A stretch of DNA of 64,000 nt from Deltaproteobacteria bacterium (GTDB lineage Bacteria > Myxococcota_A > Polyangia > Polyangiales > Ga0077539): positions 24,735 through 88,734 of the forward strand of contig JACRDB010000137.1 in the NCBI GenBank assembly GCA_016218725.1, read 5' to 3'. The notes under the pieces are model-generated. The model was not told the origin of the DNA and did not search any database. It worked only from the letters and a program-made list of their open reading frames with translations. Shown piece by piece: positions 24,062-34,692 of the stretch. How positions within the stretch are numbered: position 1 is the stretch's first letter; every line of letters begins with the position of its first letter. The translations under genes and the position numbers were made by a program.

Positions 24062-26489
24062 CGCCGAAGAACACCGGGTTGGTGAACGCGAAGGGCGCCG
24101 CCCCGGAGCCCGGGAGGCCGTCCTCCAGGCCCCCGGCGGGGCCTCGGGCGATGGCCACCACCCAGCTCCCGGGGCCCACCGGGAGCGTGAGCGTGGTGTC
24201 CAGCCGGAGGACCTCCGCGCTGCGCCGCACGTGCACCGTGGCCACGCGCTGGCCGTCGCGCACCAGCTCCACCTCGCGCACGGAGACCCACGGGGCCGCC
24301 AGCACCCTCACGCGGAAGGTCACGTCCCGCCGGGCGGCGCAGGGCACCGTGTCCCCGGGCTCGTGGGCCCCGGCGGTGAGCAGGAGCATGGGCCCGGAGG
24401 TCACGAAGGCTCTGCCCCGGCGCAGCGCCTGGAGGATCGCCGCGGGGTCCGCGGAGCGGCCCGCGTGGGCGTACGTCCGGGGGTAGCCCGCCCACTGGTA
24501 GGCCACCTGGTGCGAGTCGCTGGAGCCCGTGGCCAGGTACCGCGCGCCGGTGTTCAGGAGCGCGAACCAGTCCTGGAGCACCGCCTCCACGAGGTCCACC
24601 CGCGCGAGGTAGAAGCCGTTGAACACCTCCAGGGCGTTGTAGGAAGGGTCGTACTCGGGCGAGACCGCGCGGTTGGTGCGCGGGTCCAGGCCCGTGACGT
24701 TGAAGTACCCGATGTTGGGCTGCATCCTCGGGTGGTTCACTTGAATGAACGCGTCCGGGGTGTTGGCCCGGGCGGCCTGGAAGAGCACCCTCGGGGGCGT
24801 GTTCAGGAACGGCGGAGGCCCCCCCGCCGGGGCGCTCGGGTCCGGGCGGTACGGGAACACGTTGAAGTGCCCCCAGGGCTGCGCGTTGCGGTCCGTGGTG
24901 AGCTCCACCGCGGGCACCCAGCGCAGGCGCTCGACGCCCCGCGGGAGGGCCTCGACGCCGGGGCCGTAGTCCCCCACCACGTTGTGCTCCGTGGGCGTGG
25001 CGAAGCCCACCCCCTCGGCCACCAGCGAGGCCACCCGGTCCTGGACGGACACCCTGGAGTCGAAGCTCGGGTTCGCGTGTACGTGCAGGTCGCAGCCCAC
25101 CCAGTCGTCCATGGGGACCACGCGCCGGAGCGCCGCGGAGAACTCACCCCGGAGCGTAGGTGTGACGGTGACCTCCTGGGTGGCCACGGTCCACTCCGGG
25201 CCGTGGGTGACGTGCACCCGGTAGCGCCCCGGGGGCACCGGCAGGTCCGCCACGCCGTCGGGGCACAGCACCGCGGTGCCGGCCCCTCGGCCGTCGTGCA
25301 GCGGCCCGAAGAGCGGGTCGAGGGTGGGGGCGATGCCCTTGACCTGCACCCGGGCCGGGATTCTCCGGTCGTAGTCCAGGTCCGTGACGGCCACCCGGAG
25401 CCGCCCCCCGGCGGGTACGCTCAGCGCCACCGGCGCCGCGCCCTCGTGGGCGTCGAAGTGCGAGGGGTCCCCGAGGGCGTGGCCCGGCGCCGTGGCAAAG
25501 GCCAGGTAGCGCCCCGGAGGCAGCGGCAGGAGCGAGCGCCGCGACGACGGAGCGGTCACCAGCGCCACGCGCCCGGAGGCGTCGAGCACGGTCACCACCG
25601 GGCGCTCCCCCTCGGCGCCGTCCACCTCGACGGGCGTGTCCAGGAAGCGCTCCCCGCGCACCAGGGCCGCCGCCCGCGCGGCGTCGCCCAGGTCCCCCCG
25701 CACCAGGAGCAGCACCGCCCGGGTCTCCATCGCCGCGCCGGGCCCGAGCGGCGTGGAGGGCGTGCGCACCTCCGTGGCGCCCGCGGTGCGCTCGCTCCCG
25801 TGGCTGTCCACGGTGAAGCCAAGCTGCAGGTCCCCGCGGGGCGCCGCCCACGCCAGGCCCACGCCCTGGGTGGCCTGCGCCACCCAGGGGGCCACCCCGT
25901 CGCGCGGTTCGAGCACGGTCCCCAGGCCCGGCGCGAAGGGCGGCGCCCCGCCCCAGGAGAGCCTCGCGCCCAGGAGCGCCCTCCCGGCGTGCACCGTGCC
26001 CGTGTTGGTCAGGCGCGTGATGACATGGAGCGCGCGTCGGCCGGGCTCCAGGGTGTAGTCCCGCCGGAGCGTGAGCGTGGCTTCCCCCGCGCGCACGGTG
26101 CCCTCCAGGCGCAAGACGGGCTCTCCCCGCGCCACGAGGGCCTCGAAGCGCGGAGACTCCAGCGCCGCCTCCCGGCCGTCCAGCCGTAGGAAGAACTCGC
26201 ACCCCTCCAGGGGCTCGGCGTCGGGGTGCAGCCGGTCCAGCACCTGGAGGAGCGCCCCGGGCTCGTGGGTGCGGCTCCCGTGGGCGCTCGCGGCCACGGT
26301 CACCCGGAGCTCTCGGGATTGCAGCGCCCAGTCCCCGGCCATGGGCGCCCTCGGCGAGGCGCTCCCTCGGGTGTCCGCCGGGAGCTGGCGCAGCTCCGAG
26401 TCCGCCGCGCGCACCACCGTGCGCGTGACCCCCGGACACGCCGAGAAGAGCGCCACGACAGCCATCCATGGTCGCAGCGGGAGGAACAT
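24042..26489 (-). CDS. CehA/McbA-family PHP-domain metallohydrolase, lipoprotein
   Basis: 815 residues. Begins MFLPLRPWMAVVALFSACPG, with a possible lipobox at FSAC. The N-terminal 450 residues are beta-rich, likely immunoglobulin or carbohydrate-type folds. The C-terminal part carries the CehA/McbA PHP metal site: GCDLHVHANPSFDS (HxH), GFATPTEHNVVGD, FIQVNHPRMQP and YLATGSSDSHQ. Named CehA and McbA members hydrolyse carbaryl, but most family members have unknown substrates. It is the last gene of a probable four-gene operon (GT4, PilZ, DUF2079), 4 bases after the DUF2079 gene. Confidence 0.82.
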   Translation of the reverse strand: MFLPLRPWMAVVALFSACPGVTRTVVRAADSELRQLPADTRGSASPRAPMAGDWALQSRELRVTVAASAHGSRTHEPGALLQVLDRLHPDAEPLEGCEFFLRLDGREAALESPRFEALVARGEPVLRLEGTVRAGEATLTLRRDYTLEPGRRALHVITRLTNTGTVHAGRALLGARLSWGGAPPFAPGLGTVLEPRDGVAPWVAQATQGVGLAWAAPRGDLQLGFTVDSHGSERTAGATEVRTPSTPLGPGAAMETRAVLLLVRGDLGDAARAAALVRGERFLDTPVEVDGAEGERPVVTVLDASGRVALVTAPSSRRSLLPLPPGRYLAFATAPGHALGDPSHFDAHEGAAPVALSVPAGGRLRVAVTDLDYDRRIPARVQVKGIAPTLDPLFGPLHDGRGAGTAVLCPDGVADLPVPPGRYRVHVTHGPEWTVATQEVTVTPTLRGEFSAALRRVVPMDDWVGCDLHVHANPSFDSRVSVQDRVASLVAEGVGFATPTEHNVVGDYGPGVEALPRGVERLRWVPAVELTTDRNAQPWGHFNVFPYRPDPSAPAGGPPPFLNTPPRVLFQAARANTPDAFIQVNHPRMQPNIGYFNVTGLDPRTNRAVSPEYDPSYNALEVFNGFYLARVDLVEAVLQDWFALLNTGARYLATGSSDSHQVAYQWAGYPRTYAHAGRSADPAAILQALRRGRAFVTSGPMLLLTAGAHEPGDTVPCAARRDVTFRVRVLAAPWVSVREVELVRDGQRVATVHVRRSAEVLRLDTTLTLPVGPGSWVVAIARGPAGGLEDGLPGSGAAPFAFTNPVFFGATPPGL

Positions 26490-26493
26490 TGAC

Positions 26494-28359
26494 CTACGGC
26501 AACGGTAGCCAGTGAGGCCCCGCCGGGTCCAGCCTGGAGCCGTCTATCCGGCGAGCGCCGAAGTACAAGCCCCCGGCGAGCTCCGCGGTCGTGGCCGGGA
26601 GGTCTATTTCGGTCCGGAGCACCTCCCCGGGTCTGGCATACATGGGCAGGAACACCCCATCAAAGGGCTGAAATGCGTAGGTGTTTGTAGGGTCTTGTCG
26701 GTCCAGGTGGGGTCTCATCGCACCCCAGCCTAGCTCGAAGCCCAGGTCCAGGGGCCAGGCCCTGGTGGGTACGAGCAGGAGCACCACGTGGGTGCCGTGG
26801 GGTGTGGGGCTCATGCCCCAGCCCGCGAGGGTGAGCGAGGGACCCGCCTCGCAGTGGGCGGGGCGCGCTCTCGGGTCGGGGTCGAAGTCCACGTAGCGGG
26901 TGCGGGCCCAGGAGCGCGTAGGCCAGCCGACGCGGAGCACGAGGTACGGCCCCACCACGGCGAAGACGCCGTATTTGCGTCGGGAGAGGGTGCCACGGAC
27001 GAGGCGCTCCTCCTCGCTGCGCCAGAGCTCCTGGCGGCCGGCGTAGAGGGCCCGGTGGTCCGTGGAGAGCACGAGGAAGTCAATCCTGCGGGCGGGAGGG
27101 GGCGAGCGAAAGAGCCGGGTGCGCTCGGCCAGATGGGGCAGGAGGTGGTCCGGGGCGCTGACCGAGGCGTCCCTCGGGAGGAGGTCCACGAGGGTGTCCA
27201 GGGCGGCCTGGCGCGCGTCGGCGACGAAGGCGTTGCGCTCGAAGCGCCCTCCCAGGAGCGGCAGGGAGCCCGCGCGGTGCTGCATATGGAGCGAGCCCAG
27301 GGTCACCGCGGCGAGGGCGGCGAGGGCCTGGCGGTCACCCCAGACGCCCGCCCGGGCCACGAGGCGCCCCACCCCGTGGGCGCTGGCCACGAGCAGGAAG
27401 GGCACCGTAAGGGTAGCATAATGTGAGTGTACCTGTGGTGCCGTAGGGAACTGTGAGAGTAAATTGATGCCCACCGGGGCGAGGGCCGGCAGGAGCCACC
27501 GTGGCGCCAGGAGGGCCGTGAAGGCCACCGGGACCAGGAGCCTCGGGACGTAGAGCAATCTCACGGGGGTGGCGAGCTCGCGGGCCACCGCGAGGGGATG
27601 CTTGAAGAGGGACGCCACGATGGCCGCGGGGGAGGCCCCGAGGTGGCCGTAATGGAGCTGGAGCGAGCCCGCGCGAGGGAGGAAGCGCGGGGCGATGACC
27701 AGGAGCCAGAGGGCGAAGTACGCAAAGGACACGAGCGCCACCAGGAGGCCGGCCCGGCGCTGGTCTCTCCGCAGGGCCATGGCGACGCCCACCAGGCCCG
27801 TGCACAGGGCGACGTCCTCGCGGCACAGGGCGGCCAGGACGAGGCACCAGAGGGCGGGGCGGGTCTTGCGCTGGTCGAGGAGGTCCAGGGCGAGCCCGAG
27901 GGGCAGGAGGGCCAGGGAGCTCGGGTGGAACTCGTAGGTGGCGATGGAGCCCACCACCGGGAGGAGGAAATACACCCCCGCGCAGGCGTACGCGGCGGCC
28001 GGGTGGCCGACCCTCCTGGCGGCGACGCGGGCCAGGGGGATCGCCGTGGCGGCGACGCACACGGCCTGCACCACCAGGAGCATGGGGGCCACGGGGACCA
28101 GCCTCCCGAGGAGCCCGAGGGGCAAAAGCACCCAGGACAGGTGCAGCCCCCAGAGGGAGGCGCCCACCATGGGGTTGTAGAAATCCCCGTGGCCGGCGCC
28201 CCACACCAGGCGGGTATAGAACGCGAGGTCGAAGGTCTCGTTGTGGTAGGTGCGAAAGCGCGCCAGGGCCAGCGCGGAGAAGAGCGCGGCGGCGCCGAGG
28301 GCGATGTTCGAGACGCGGCTCCAGGGGAAGCGCTCCTCGGTGGGCGGGGGCGGGTCCAT
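26494..28359 (-). CDS. DUF2079 membrane protein
   Basis: 621 residues; the first 400 form about 10 membrane helices, the last 200 are soluble. RTYHNETFDLAFYTRLVWG followed by HGDFYNPMVG is the characteristic DUF2079 opening. LYFGARRIDG near the end and IDFLVLSTDHRALYAG belong to the soluble part. The family resembles polytopic glycosyltransferases of the GT-C type, but its activity is not established. It follows the PilZ gene by 48 bases and precedes the CehA-like gene by 4, so the three are likely co-transcribed. Confidence 0.85.
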   Translation of the reverse strand: MDPPPPTEERFPWSRVSNIALGAAALFSALALARFRTYHNETFDLAFYTRLVWGAGHGDFYNPMVGASLWGLHLSWVLLPLGLLGRLVPVAPMLLVVQAVCVAATAIPLARVAARRVGHPAAAYACAGVYFLLPVVGSIATYEFHPSSLALLPLGLALDLLDQRKTRPALWCLVLAALCREDVALCTGLVGVAMALRRDQRRAGLLVALVSFAYFALWLLVIAPRFLPRAGSLQLHYGHLGASPAAIVASLFKHPLAVARELATPVRLLYVPRLLVPVAFTALLAPRWLLPALAPVGINLLSQFPTAPQVHSHYATLTVPFLLVASAHGVGRLVARAGVWGDRQALAALAAVTLGSLHMQHRAGSLPLLGGRFERNAFVADARQAALDTLVDLLPRDASVSAPDHLLPHLAERTRLFRSPPPARRIDFLVLSTDHRALYAGRQELWRSEEERLVRGTLSRRKYGVFAVVGPYLVLRVGWPTRSWARTRYVDFDPDPRARPAHCEAGPSLTLAGWGMSPTPHGTHVVLLLVPTRAWPLDLGFELGWGAMRPHLDRQDPTNTYAFQPFDGVFLPMYARPGEVLRTEIDLPATTAELAGGLYFGARRIDGSRLDPAGPHWLPLP

Positions 28360-28407
28360 GCGCGCGGGCCGCGGTTCCTATACCGCGTTCCGGCGCCGAG
28401 GGAAGCG

Positions 28408-29532
28408 CTACTCCACCGCGTCGGGGAACTGCGTGACCAGGCTCTGCCCCACGCGGCGGTAGCCCGCCAGCCAGCGGTCGCGGTCCCGGGGTGTCATGGC
28501 CTCGATGTGAACGCCGAAGCCCGCCGGGGCGCTGGCGCCCTGGGAGGCCCCGAAGGGCCTGGTCCAGATGACCTGGCACTCCAGGTGGACCATGGTGTCG
28601 TCCCCGTGGGGGCGCAGCTCCAGCCACACCAGCGAGCCCCTGGACGGCGGGAGCACCGTGCGCACGAAGACCCCCTCCTTGGAGAGGTTGTACGTCACCC
28701 CGTGGCGCACCCTCGACGCCCCCGCCGCGCGGAAGCGGGCCACGGTGGCGTGCAGGAGCCTGGCGCTCTCGCGCCCGTCGGTGCTGGCCGTCCGGAGCTG
28801 GTCATTGAGGAGGAACAGCGCGTCCTCCGGCGGCGCGTTGCGGCTCACCACGCTAGCGCGGGCGCTCAGGAGAGCCTTGAGGAGCGAGGGCACCTCCGGC
28901 GCCGCCGTGGTGAGCACCCAGGGTCGCCGGGACGGGTCCGCCGCCTGGAGGGCCGTGACGTCCCTCGCGGGCGTCCCCCGGAAGAGCGCCGCGTCCGCCA
29001 GGACGGCGCACACCTCGGAGAGCGCCAGGGCCCCGGCGAGCTCGTCCGGGTCCGCCGCGAAGAGCACCTCGAAGCCCACCGCGCGCAAGGGACGCGCGCG
29101 CATCCGGCGCTCGTCCGGGTCCGTGAAGGCCACCACCACCGCGCCGCGGGTGACCGAGGGGTTTGCGTCCAGCTCCAGCGCGCACAGGGCCCTGGCCGTA
29201 GGGCCAAGCTCGTCCAGGTTGTCCACGGGCACCGCCGTGTCCGCGCCCCAGGACAGGGCCTCGGCCATGGAGGCGTCGGTGGCCTCCCGGACCAGCGCCA
29301 CCACCGGGAGCTGGGCCAGCTCGCGGGTGCCCCTCAAGCGCCCGAGGAGGGACTCCACACCCACCGTGCGGGTGTCCACCACCAGGGGCACCGGGAGCCC
29401 CTTGAGCAGCCCCGGGACCCGCTCGGGGTCTTCCGTGTGGGCCGCCCCGAGCCCCGCGTCGTGGAGGGTTTCAAGCACCCGCTCGGGGCCCAGGAGGCTC
29501 CCGTCGGAGACCAGGAGGAGGTTCGTTGCCAC
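28408..29532 (-). CDS. PilZ-domain protein with degenerate receiver-like regions
   Basis: 374 residues from GTG 29532, preceded by GGAGGGG. The N-terminal half has receiver-like alpha/beta segments without a clear phospho-acceptor set (LLLVSDGSLLGPERVL, PLVVDTRTVGVESLLG, VVVAFTDPDERRM, CAVLADAALFRG). The C-terminal 110 residues are a PilZ domain: RVRHGVTYNLSKEGVFVRT, LVWLELRPHGDD, LECQVIWTRPF and GFGVHIEAMTP. PilZ domains bind cyclic di-GMP. It overlaps the preceding glycosyltransferase gene by 62 bases, which suggests c-di-GMP control of surface polysaccharide work (inference). Confidence 0.78.
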   Translation of the reverse strand: MATNLLLVSDGSLLGPERVLETLHDAGLGAAHTEDPERVPGLLKGLPVPLVVDTRTVGVESLLGRLRGTRELAQLPVVALVREATDASMAEALSWGADTAVPVDNLDELGPTARALCALELDANPSVTRGAVVVAFTDPDERRMRARPLRAVGFEVLFAADPDELAGALALSEVCAVLADAALFRGTPARDVTALQAADPSRRPWVLTTAAPEVPSLLKALLSARASVVSRNAPPEDALFLLNDQLRTASTDGRESARLLHATVARFRAAGASRVRHGVTYNLSKEGVFVRTVLPPSRGSLVWLELRPHGDDTMVHLECQVIWTRPFGASQGASAPAGFGVHIEAMTPRDRDRWLAGYRRVGQSLVTQFPDAVE

Positions 29533-30694
29533 ACCCCTCCAAACGGCGCCCCACGGCCGAGCATGAGCGGTCACCCCCCAGGAGCACCCCCTCCAACCAC
29601 CCCGCGGTGGCCTCCCAGGTGTGCCCCGAGGCCCGTGAAAGCCCACACTGGCCGAGCGTTGAACGCTTTTGAAAATCGTTCACCAGGGTCTCCAGGGCGG
29701 CTTGAAAGTCCTCGGGGCTCCGGGCGACGACCCCGGCGTCGCCGAGGAGCTCCCGGACGCCGCCGGAGTCCGTGGCGAGCACCGCCAGGCCCGCCCCGAG
29801 GGCCTCCAAAATGGCCACCGGGGCGCCCTCGGAGCGCCCGTCGGGGAGCGCGAGGGCGTGGTGCAGGAGGAGGTCCGAGCGTTGGAGCCAGTGGTCCCGG
29901 GTCTCGGGGCTCACCGCCCCGAGGAGGCTCACCCCTTCGGGGTCCCGGGCGCGGAGCGCTTCGAGGTGGGGTCTCTCGGGGCCGTCGCCCAGGACCACCA
30001 GCCGCAGGGGGAGCCCCCGGGCACGGAGGGAGAGCACGGCCTCCACGGTGTGTCCCACACCCTTCACGGGCACGAGGCGACCCACCGCCAGGGCGGTGAC
30101 CGTGTCCCTCGGGCCATGGGCGACCGGCTGGGGGACGGGATCAAAGCCCATGGGGCGCACGGTGACGGGCAGGGTCCCGGGGACCGCCGGGAGGAGGCCC
30201 CGGTGCGTGACCTGGACGTGGGTGGCGCCATGGAAACAGAGCGCCCTCAAAGGCGCCGGGAGCCTCTGGAGGAGCCAGCCGTCGGTGCCGTGGACCACTG
30301 CGAGGTGCGGCCTCCCGGCGCGCACCAGCCCCGCGATGGGGGCCGACGGCAGGGCGAAGTGGGACACCAGCGCGTCGCAGCGCTCGAAGGCCCGCGCGGA
30401 GGCTCCCAGGGCCCCGAGGGCGAAGGCTCCGGCCCCGAGCCACGCGGCGGGGGAGGCCCGCAGGCGCTCGGGCGCCCCGGGGCCGTAGAAGGTCCGGGCG
30501 GGGCGGTAGGGGACCGGGACCACACGCACACCGGGCTCCGGGAGGGGCTCTTCTCCGGGGCTCCAGGGGCACACCACGGTGACGCGGTTTCCGCGCCGTG
30601 CGAGGGCCCTGGCCATGGCCCGGACGAAGCACCCCGCGACAGGGTCCCTGGGGTGGGGCCACGCGGTGCAGAGCATGCCGAGGTGCGGTTCCAT
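29471..30694 (-). CDS. Glycosyltransferase family 4
   Basis: 407 residues from ATG 30694. GT-B fold signs: HPRDPVAGCFVRAMARALAR and RVTVVCP at the N-terminus; AVVHGTDGWLLQRL in the acceptor half; ALAVGRLVPVKGVGHTVEA, LVVLGDGPERPHLEAL, and the donor-binding EGAPVAILEALGAGLAVLAT with the following GGVRELL. It transfers a sugar from a nucleotide sugar, presumably in polysaccharide or lipid glycan synthesis. The start is 30 bases from the divergent biotin carboxylase gene. The end overlaps the PilZ gene by 62 bases. Confidence 0.88.
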   Translation of the reverse strand: MEPHLGMLCTAWPHPRDPVAGCFVRAMARALARRGNRVTVVCPWSPGEEPLPEPGVRVVPVPYRPARTFYGPGAPERLRASPAAWLGAGAFALGALGASARAFERCDALVSHFALPSAPIAGLVRAGRPHLAVVHGTDGWLLQRLPAPLRALCFHGATHVQVTHRGLLPAVPGTLPVTVRPMGFDPVPQPVAHGPRDTVTALAVGRLVPVKGVGHTVEAVLSLRARGLPLRLVVLGDGPERPHLEALRARDPEGVSLLGAVSPETRDHWLQRSDLLLHHALALPDGRSEGAPVAILEALGAGLAVLATDSGGVRELLGDAGVVARSPEDFQAALETLVNDFQKRSTLGQCGLSRASGHTWEATAGWLEGVLLGGDRSCSAVGRRLEGCGNEPPPGLRREPPGPRAGA

Positions 30695-30724
30695 GGCGCG
30701 TGGGGTGTGTGGTATCGAGCGGCG

Positions 30725-32095
30725 ATGTTCAAGCGCGTACTGATCGCCAACCGGGGAGAGATCGCCGCCCGGGTGGCCCGCACCTGCCGTCGGCTCGGGG
30801 TGTCCTCGGTGGGGGTGTACTCCGAGGCCGACGCCGGGGCGTACCACACCACGGTGATGGACCGGAGCGAGCTGGTAGGCCCCGCGGCGGTGCGGGAGAG
30901 CTATTTGAACATCCCGGCGCTGCTGGAGGTCGCGACGCGCACGGGGGCCGAGGCGGTGCACCCTGGCTACGGACTCCTGAGCGAGAAGGTGCACTTCGCC
31001 CGCGCCGTGGAGGAGGCGGGCCTTGTCTGGATCGGGCCTCCGCCGGCGGTGCTGGAGCGCCTCGGGGACAAGATGCGCTCGCGGGCCACGGCGCGCGCCG
31101 CGGGGGTCTCGCCGGTGCCGGGCTCCGACGGGCCGGTGGCCACGCTGGACGAGGCCCGCGCCGTGGCGGCCGCGGTGGGCTACCCGGTGCTGGTCAAGCC
31201 CGTGGGCGGCGGCGGCGGCATCGGGATGCAGGCGGTGCGCGACGAGGCGGGGCTGGAGCGGGCGATGAAGTCCTCCAGCGACCGGGCGGCGCAGGCCTTC
31301 GGGGACCCGAGGGTGTACGTGGAGCGCTGCGTGGAGCGGCCGAGGCACGTGGAGGTGCAGCTCTTCGGGGACACCCACGGGGCGGTGGTGGCCCTCGGGG
31401 AGCGCGAGTGCTCCGTGCAGCGGCGGCACCAGAAGGTGCTGGAGGAGTCGCCTGCGCCGGCGTTTGCGGGCCCCGAGGGGGCGTCGCACCGGGCGCGGAT
31501 CCTGGCCGCGGCGGAGCGCCTGGGGCGCGCGGCGGGCTACGTGGGGGCGGGCACCTGCGAGTTCCTCTGGGACGGCGCGCGGGGGGAGTTCTATTTCCTG
31601 GAGGTGAACTGCCGCATCCAGGTGGAGCATGCGGTGACGGAGCTGGTGCTGGGCGTGGACCTGGTGGAGCACCAGCTCCGGGTGGCCTGCGGCGAGGCGC
31701 TGTCCGGCGAGCTCCTGGGCGCCGTGGCCACGGGGCATGCGATCGAGGCGAGGCTCTGCGCCGAGGACCCGTCCAAGGGATTTCTCCCTCGCCCTGGTGA
31801 GGTCCGGGAGCTCGTCTGGCCGGAGGGAGAGGGCGTTCGGGTGGACGCCGGGGTGGCCGCCCCCGGGGCGGTGACGCCGCACTACGACTCGATGTTCGCC
31901 AAGGTGATCGCCCACGGCCGGGACCGCGACGAGGCCCTCGCGCGGCTCTCGGGGGCGCTCCATCGCGCCGTGGTGGCGCCGCTGGTGACGAACCTCCCGT
32001 TCCTGCGCGCGGTGCTGGCCAGCGACGAGTTCCGCGCGGGCGCCTACGACACGTCCTTCGCCGAGGCCTTCGCGAAGCGCAAGCCCGCCGGGTAG
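30725..32095 (+). CDS. accC: Biotin carboxylase (acetyl-CoA or related carboxylase subunit)
   Basis: 456 residues, standard AccC length. MFKRVLIANRGEIAARVART is the family N-terminus, followed by AVHPGYGLLSEK, ATP-grasp loop VKPVGGGGGIGM, SVQRRHQKVLEESPAP, and EVNCRIQVEHAVTELVLG. The last motif has A where P is usual (EHPVTE) and C for T, mild departures. It carboxylates biotin on a carrier protein. No accB or carboxyltransferase gene is adjacent, so its partner is elsewhere and it could equally serve propionyl-CoA or methylcrotonyl-CoA carboxylase. Divergent from the GT4 gene with only 30 bases between starts. Confidence 0.92.
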   Translation: MFKRVLIANRGEIAARVARTCRRLGVSSVGVYSEADAGAYHTTVMDRSELVGPAAVRESYLNIPALLEVATRTGAEAVHPGYGLLSEKVHFARAVEEAGLVWIGPPPAVLERLGDKMRSRATARAAGVSPVPGSDGPVATLDEARAVAAAVGYPVLVKPVGGGGGIGMQAVRDEAGLERAMKSSSDRAAQAFGDPRVYVERCVERPRHVEVQLFGDTHGAVVALGERECSVQRRHQKVLEESPAPAFAGPEGASHRARILAAAERLGRAAGYVGAGTCEFLWDGARGEFYFLEVNCRIQVEHAVTELVLGVDLVEHQLRVACGEALSGELLGAVATGHAIEARLCAEDPSKGFLPRPGEVRELVWPEGEGVRVDAGVAAPGAVTPHYDSMFAKVIAHGRDRDEALARLSGALHRAVVAPLVTNLPFLRAVLASDEFRAGAYDTSFAEAFAKRKPAG

Positions 32096-32096
32096 G

Positions 32097-32567
32097 TCAC
32101 CACGCAGGGCACACGGCGCAGCTCCCGTCGCGCTGCGCCGTCGCGTCGGAGCACGCGCGCCGGGCTCGCTCGCAGCGGGGGTGCGGGGCCTCCGCCGCGC
32201 CCCCCGTGAGCCGGCAGATCATCCCCGCGGCGGTGCAGATCTGCGCGCTCGCGCGGCAGATGTCCCGGCACTCCGTGGCCCCGAGGAGCTGCTGCTGGCC
32301 ACCGGTAAGCTCCCGCTCGTGGAGGGCCACCGCGTCGACGTTGGGGTCGAGCACCGCCGGGGTCGCGGGCGCCACGGGCGCCGTGGGTTGCGCGTCGGGC
32401 TCCTCGCCGGTGGACGCGGGCGCCCCCGCGGAGGCCGTGGACTGCACGCTGGGGGCGTTCTCGCCCCCGGAGGTGGCCGCGCGCTGCTCCGCCCCCGACG
32501 GCGCCGGCGAGCGCCCCGCGCAGGCCGCCAGCGCGAGGCACAGCCACGGCGCGAGGGCCCGCCTCAC
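32097..32567 (-). CDS. Lipoprotein with Cys-rich C-terminus
   Basis: 156 residues from a GTG that overlaps the stop of the upstream dehydrogenase-like gene (GTGA). APWLCLALAAC is a lipobox with Cys about 17. An Ala/Pro/Thr-rich linker of about 65 residues follows. The C-terminal 65 residues hold eight cysteines with regular spacing (CRDICRASAQICTAAGMIC, CERARRACSDA, CAVC), predicted helical with disulfides. Similar Cys-patterned helical tails occur on many myxobacterial lipoproteins of unknown role. Its stop lies 1 base from the end of convergent accC. Confidence 0.7.
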   Translation of the reverse strand: MRRALAPWLCLALAACAGRSPAPSGAEQRAATSGGENAPSVQSTASAGAPASTGEEPDAQPTAPVAPATPAVLDPNVDAVALHERELTGGQQQLLGATECRDICRASAQICTAAGMICRLTGGAAEAPHPRCERARRACSDATAQRDGSCAVCPAW

Positions 32568-33600
32568 GCTTCGAGCTCCTTCACGGTCACCTTCGAGGGC
32601 GCCCCGGGCAGCGCATGCATCCTCGCGACGGCCTCGTCGAGGGTCACGCACTGGTCAATGAAGTACACCGCACGACCCCGCGGAGGGTGCTCGGCCAGGA
32701 GCAGGCCCAGCGCCGCCAGGGCCTCGCCCCCGGCGCGCATGCCGTCGTCCACCCGGAGCCCGAGGGTCACCACCCGGTCCCCCTCGGCCCGCGCCACCAG
32801 CTCCGTGTCCGAGGGCCTCCCGGCGAGCAGCACCCTCCGGAGAAGAGAGAAATACACCCCCAGGAACCACAAGAACACCCCGCTCCCGAGGAGCCACGCG
32901 GGCATCGCCAGGAACATCGTCTGGAGCACCCGAGGGTACGGCGAGAGGTACACCCTGGTGTCCACCCCGAGGCTGTGGTGCAGCATCGGGCCCTCGGCCA
33001 TCGCGCTCTCCAGCGTGGGGAAGACCCCCGAGGGGAAGGGCAGCGCGGGGCCCCGGAGCACCGTGGGGCCCGTCACCCGCTGGCCGGCCTCGTAGCGCAC
33101 CGTCGGCACCCGGAGCGTGTCCGTCATGAGCTTCACGGTGCTCTCCCCCGCGCCCGCGAAGGGCGTCGTCCGTGCGGCCCACACCACCCTCCGGGCGTTG
33201 CCCGCCCGCCGCGCCGCCTCCGCCGCCAGGAGGTTCGACAGCCCCGTGAAGATCCCCGCCCCGAGCACCACCGCCCCCTTCGGGGAGGGCACATCCTTCA
33301 GCGTGTCATGCAGGCGCTCCACCACCGCCCGGTCCGAAGAGGCCTCCACGAAGGTCACCCCGCGCTCCAGGCAGTGCCTCGCCAGCGCGTCCGGCGGCGC
33401 CCTCGTCGCGTCGGCCACGTCCAGTACAAGGTCCACGCCGTCCAGCGCCCCGAAGGTCTCCGGCCGCGTGAGGTCCACCTGCACCCCGTCGGGCCCCCGG
33501 GCCGAGCGGCCCGCCACCTTCACCTCCACCCCGGGCAGCCCCTGGAGGGCCTTCACCGCCCTCGCCCCGAGGTAACCCCCCCCGCCGAGCACCACCAGCT

Positions 33601-33604
<4 letters not shown>
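32564..33604 (-). CDS. Saccharopine dehydrogenase-like NAD(P)-binding protein
   Basis: 346 residues. MKLVVLGGGGYLGARAVKAL is a Rossmann NAD(P)-binding start, followed by VQVDLTRPETF, DLVLDVADATRAPPDALARH and GAGIFTGLSNLLAAEAARRA, the pattern of the saccharopine dehydrogenase family (which also includes eukaryotic-type membrane-linked oxidoreductases). A hydrophobic segment (MFLAMPAWLLGSGVFLWFLGV) near residue 230 may attach it to the membrane. The substrate is unknown. The gene lies in a three-gene operon: its start overlaps the stop of the M15 peptidase gene, and the lipoprotein gene overlaps its own stop. Confidence 0.8.
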
Positions 33605-34671
<1,067 letters not shown>

Positions 34672-34692
34672 GGTAACACCCCAAGGGAGCCC

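Noticed and set aside
29669..30724. N-terminal extension of the biotin carboxylase by 350 codons
   Set aside because: The upstream frame is antisense to the GT4 gene and has no domain; the AccC N-terminus MFKRVLIANRGE starts precisely at 30725.
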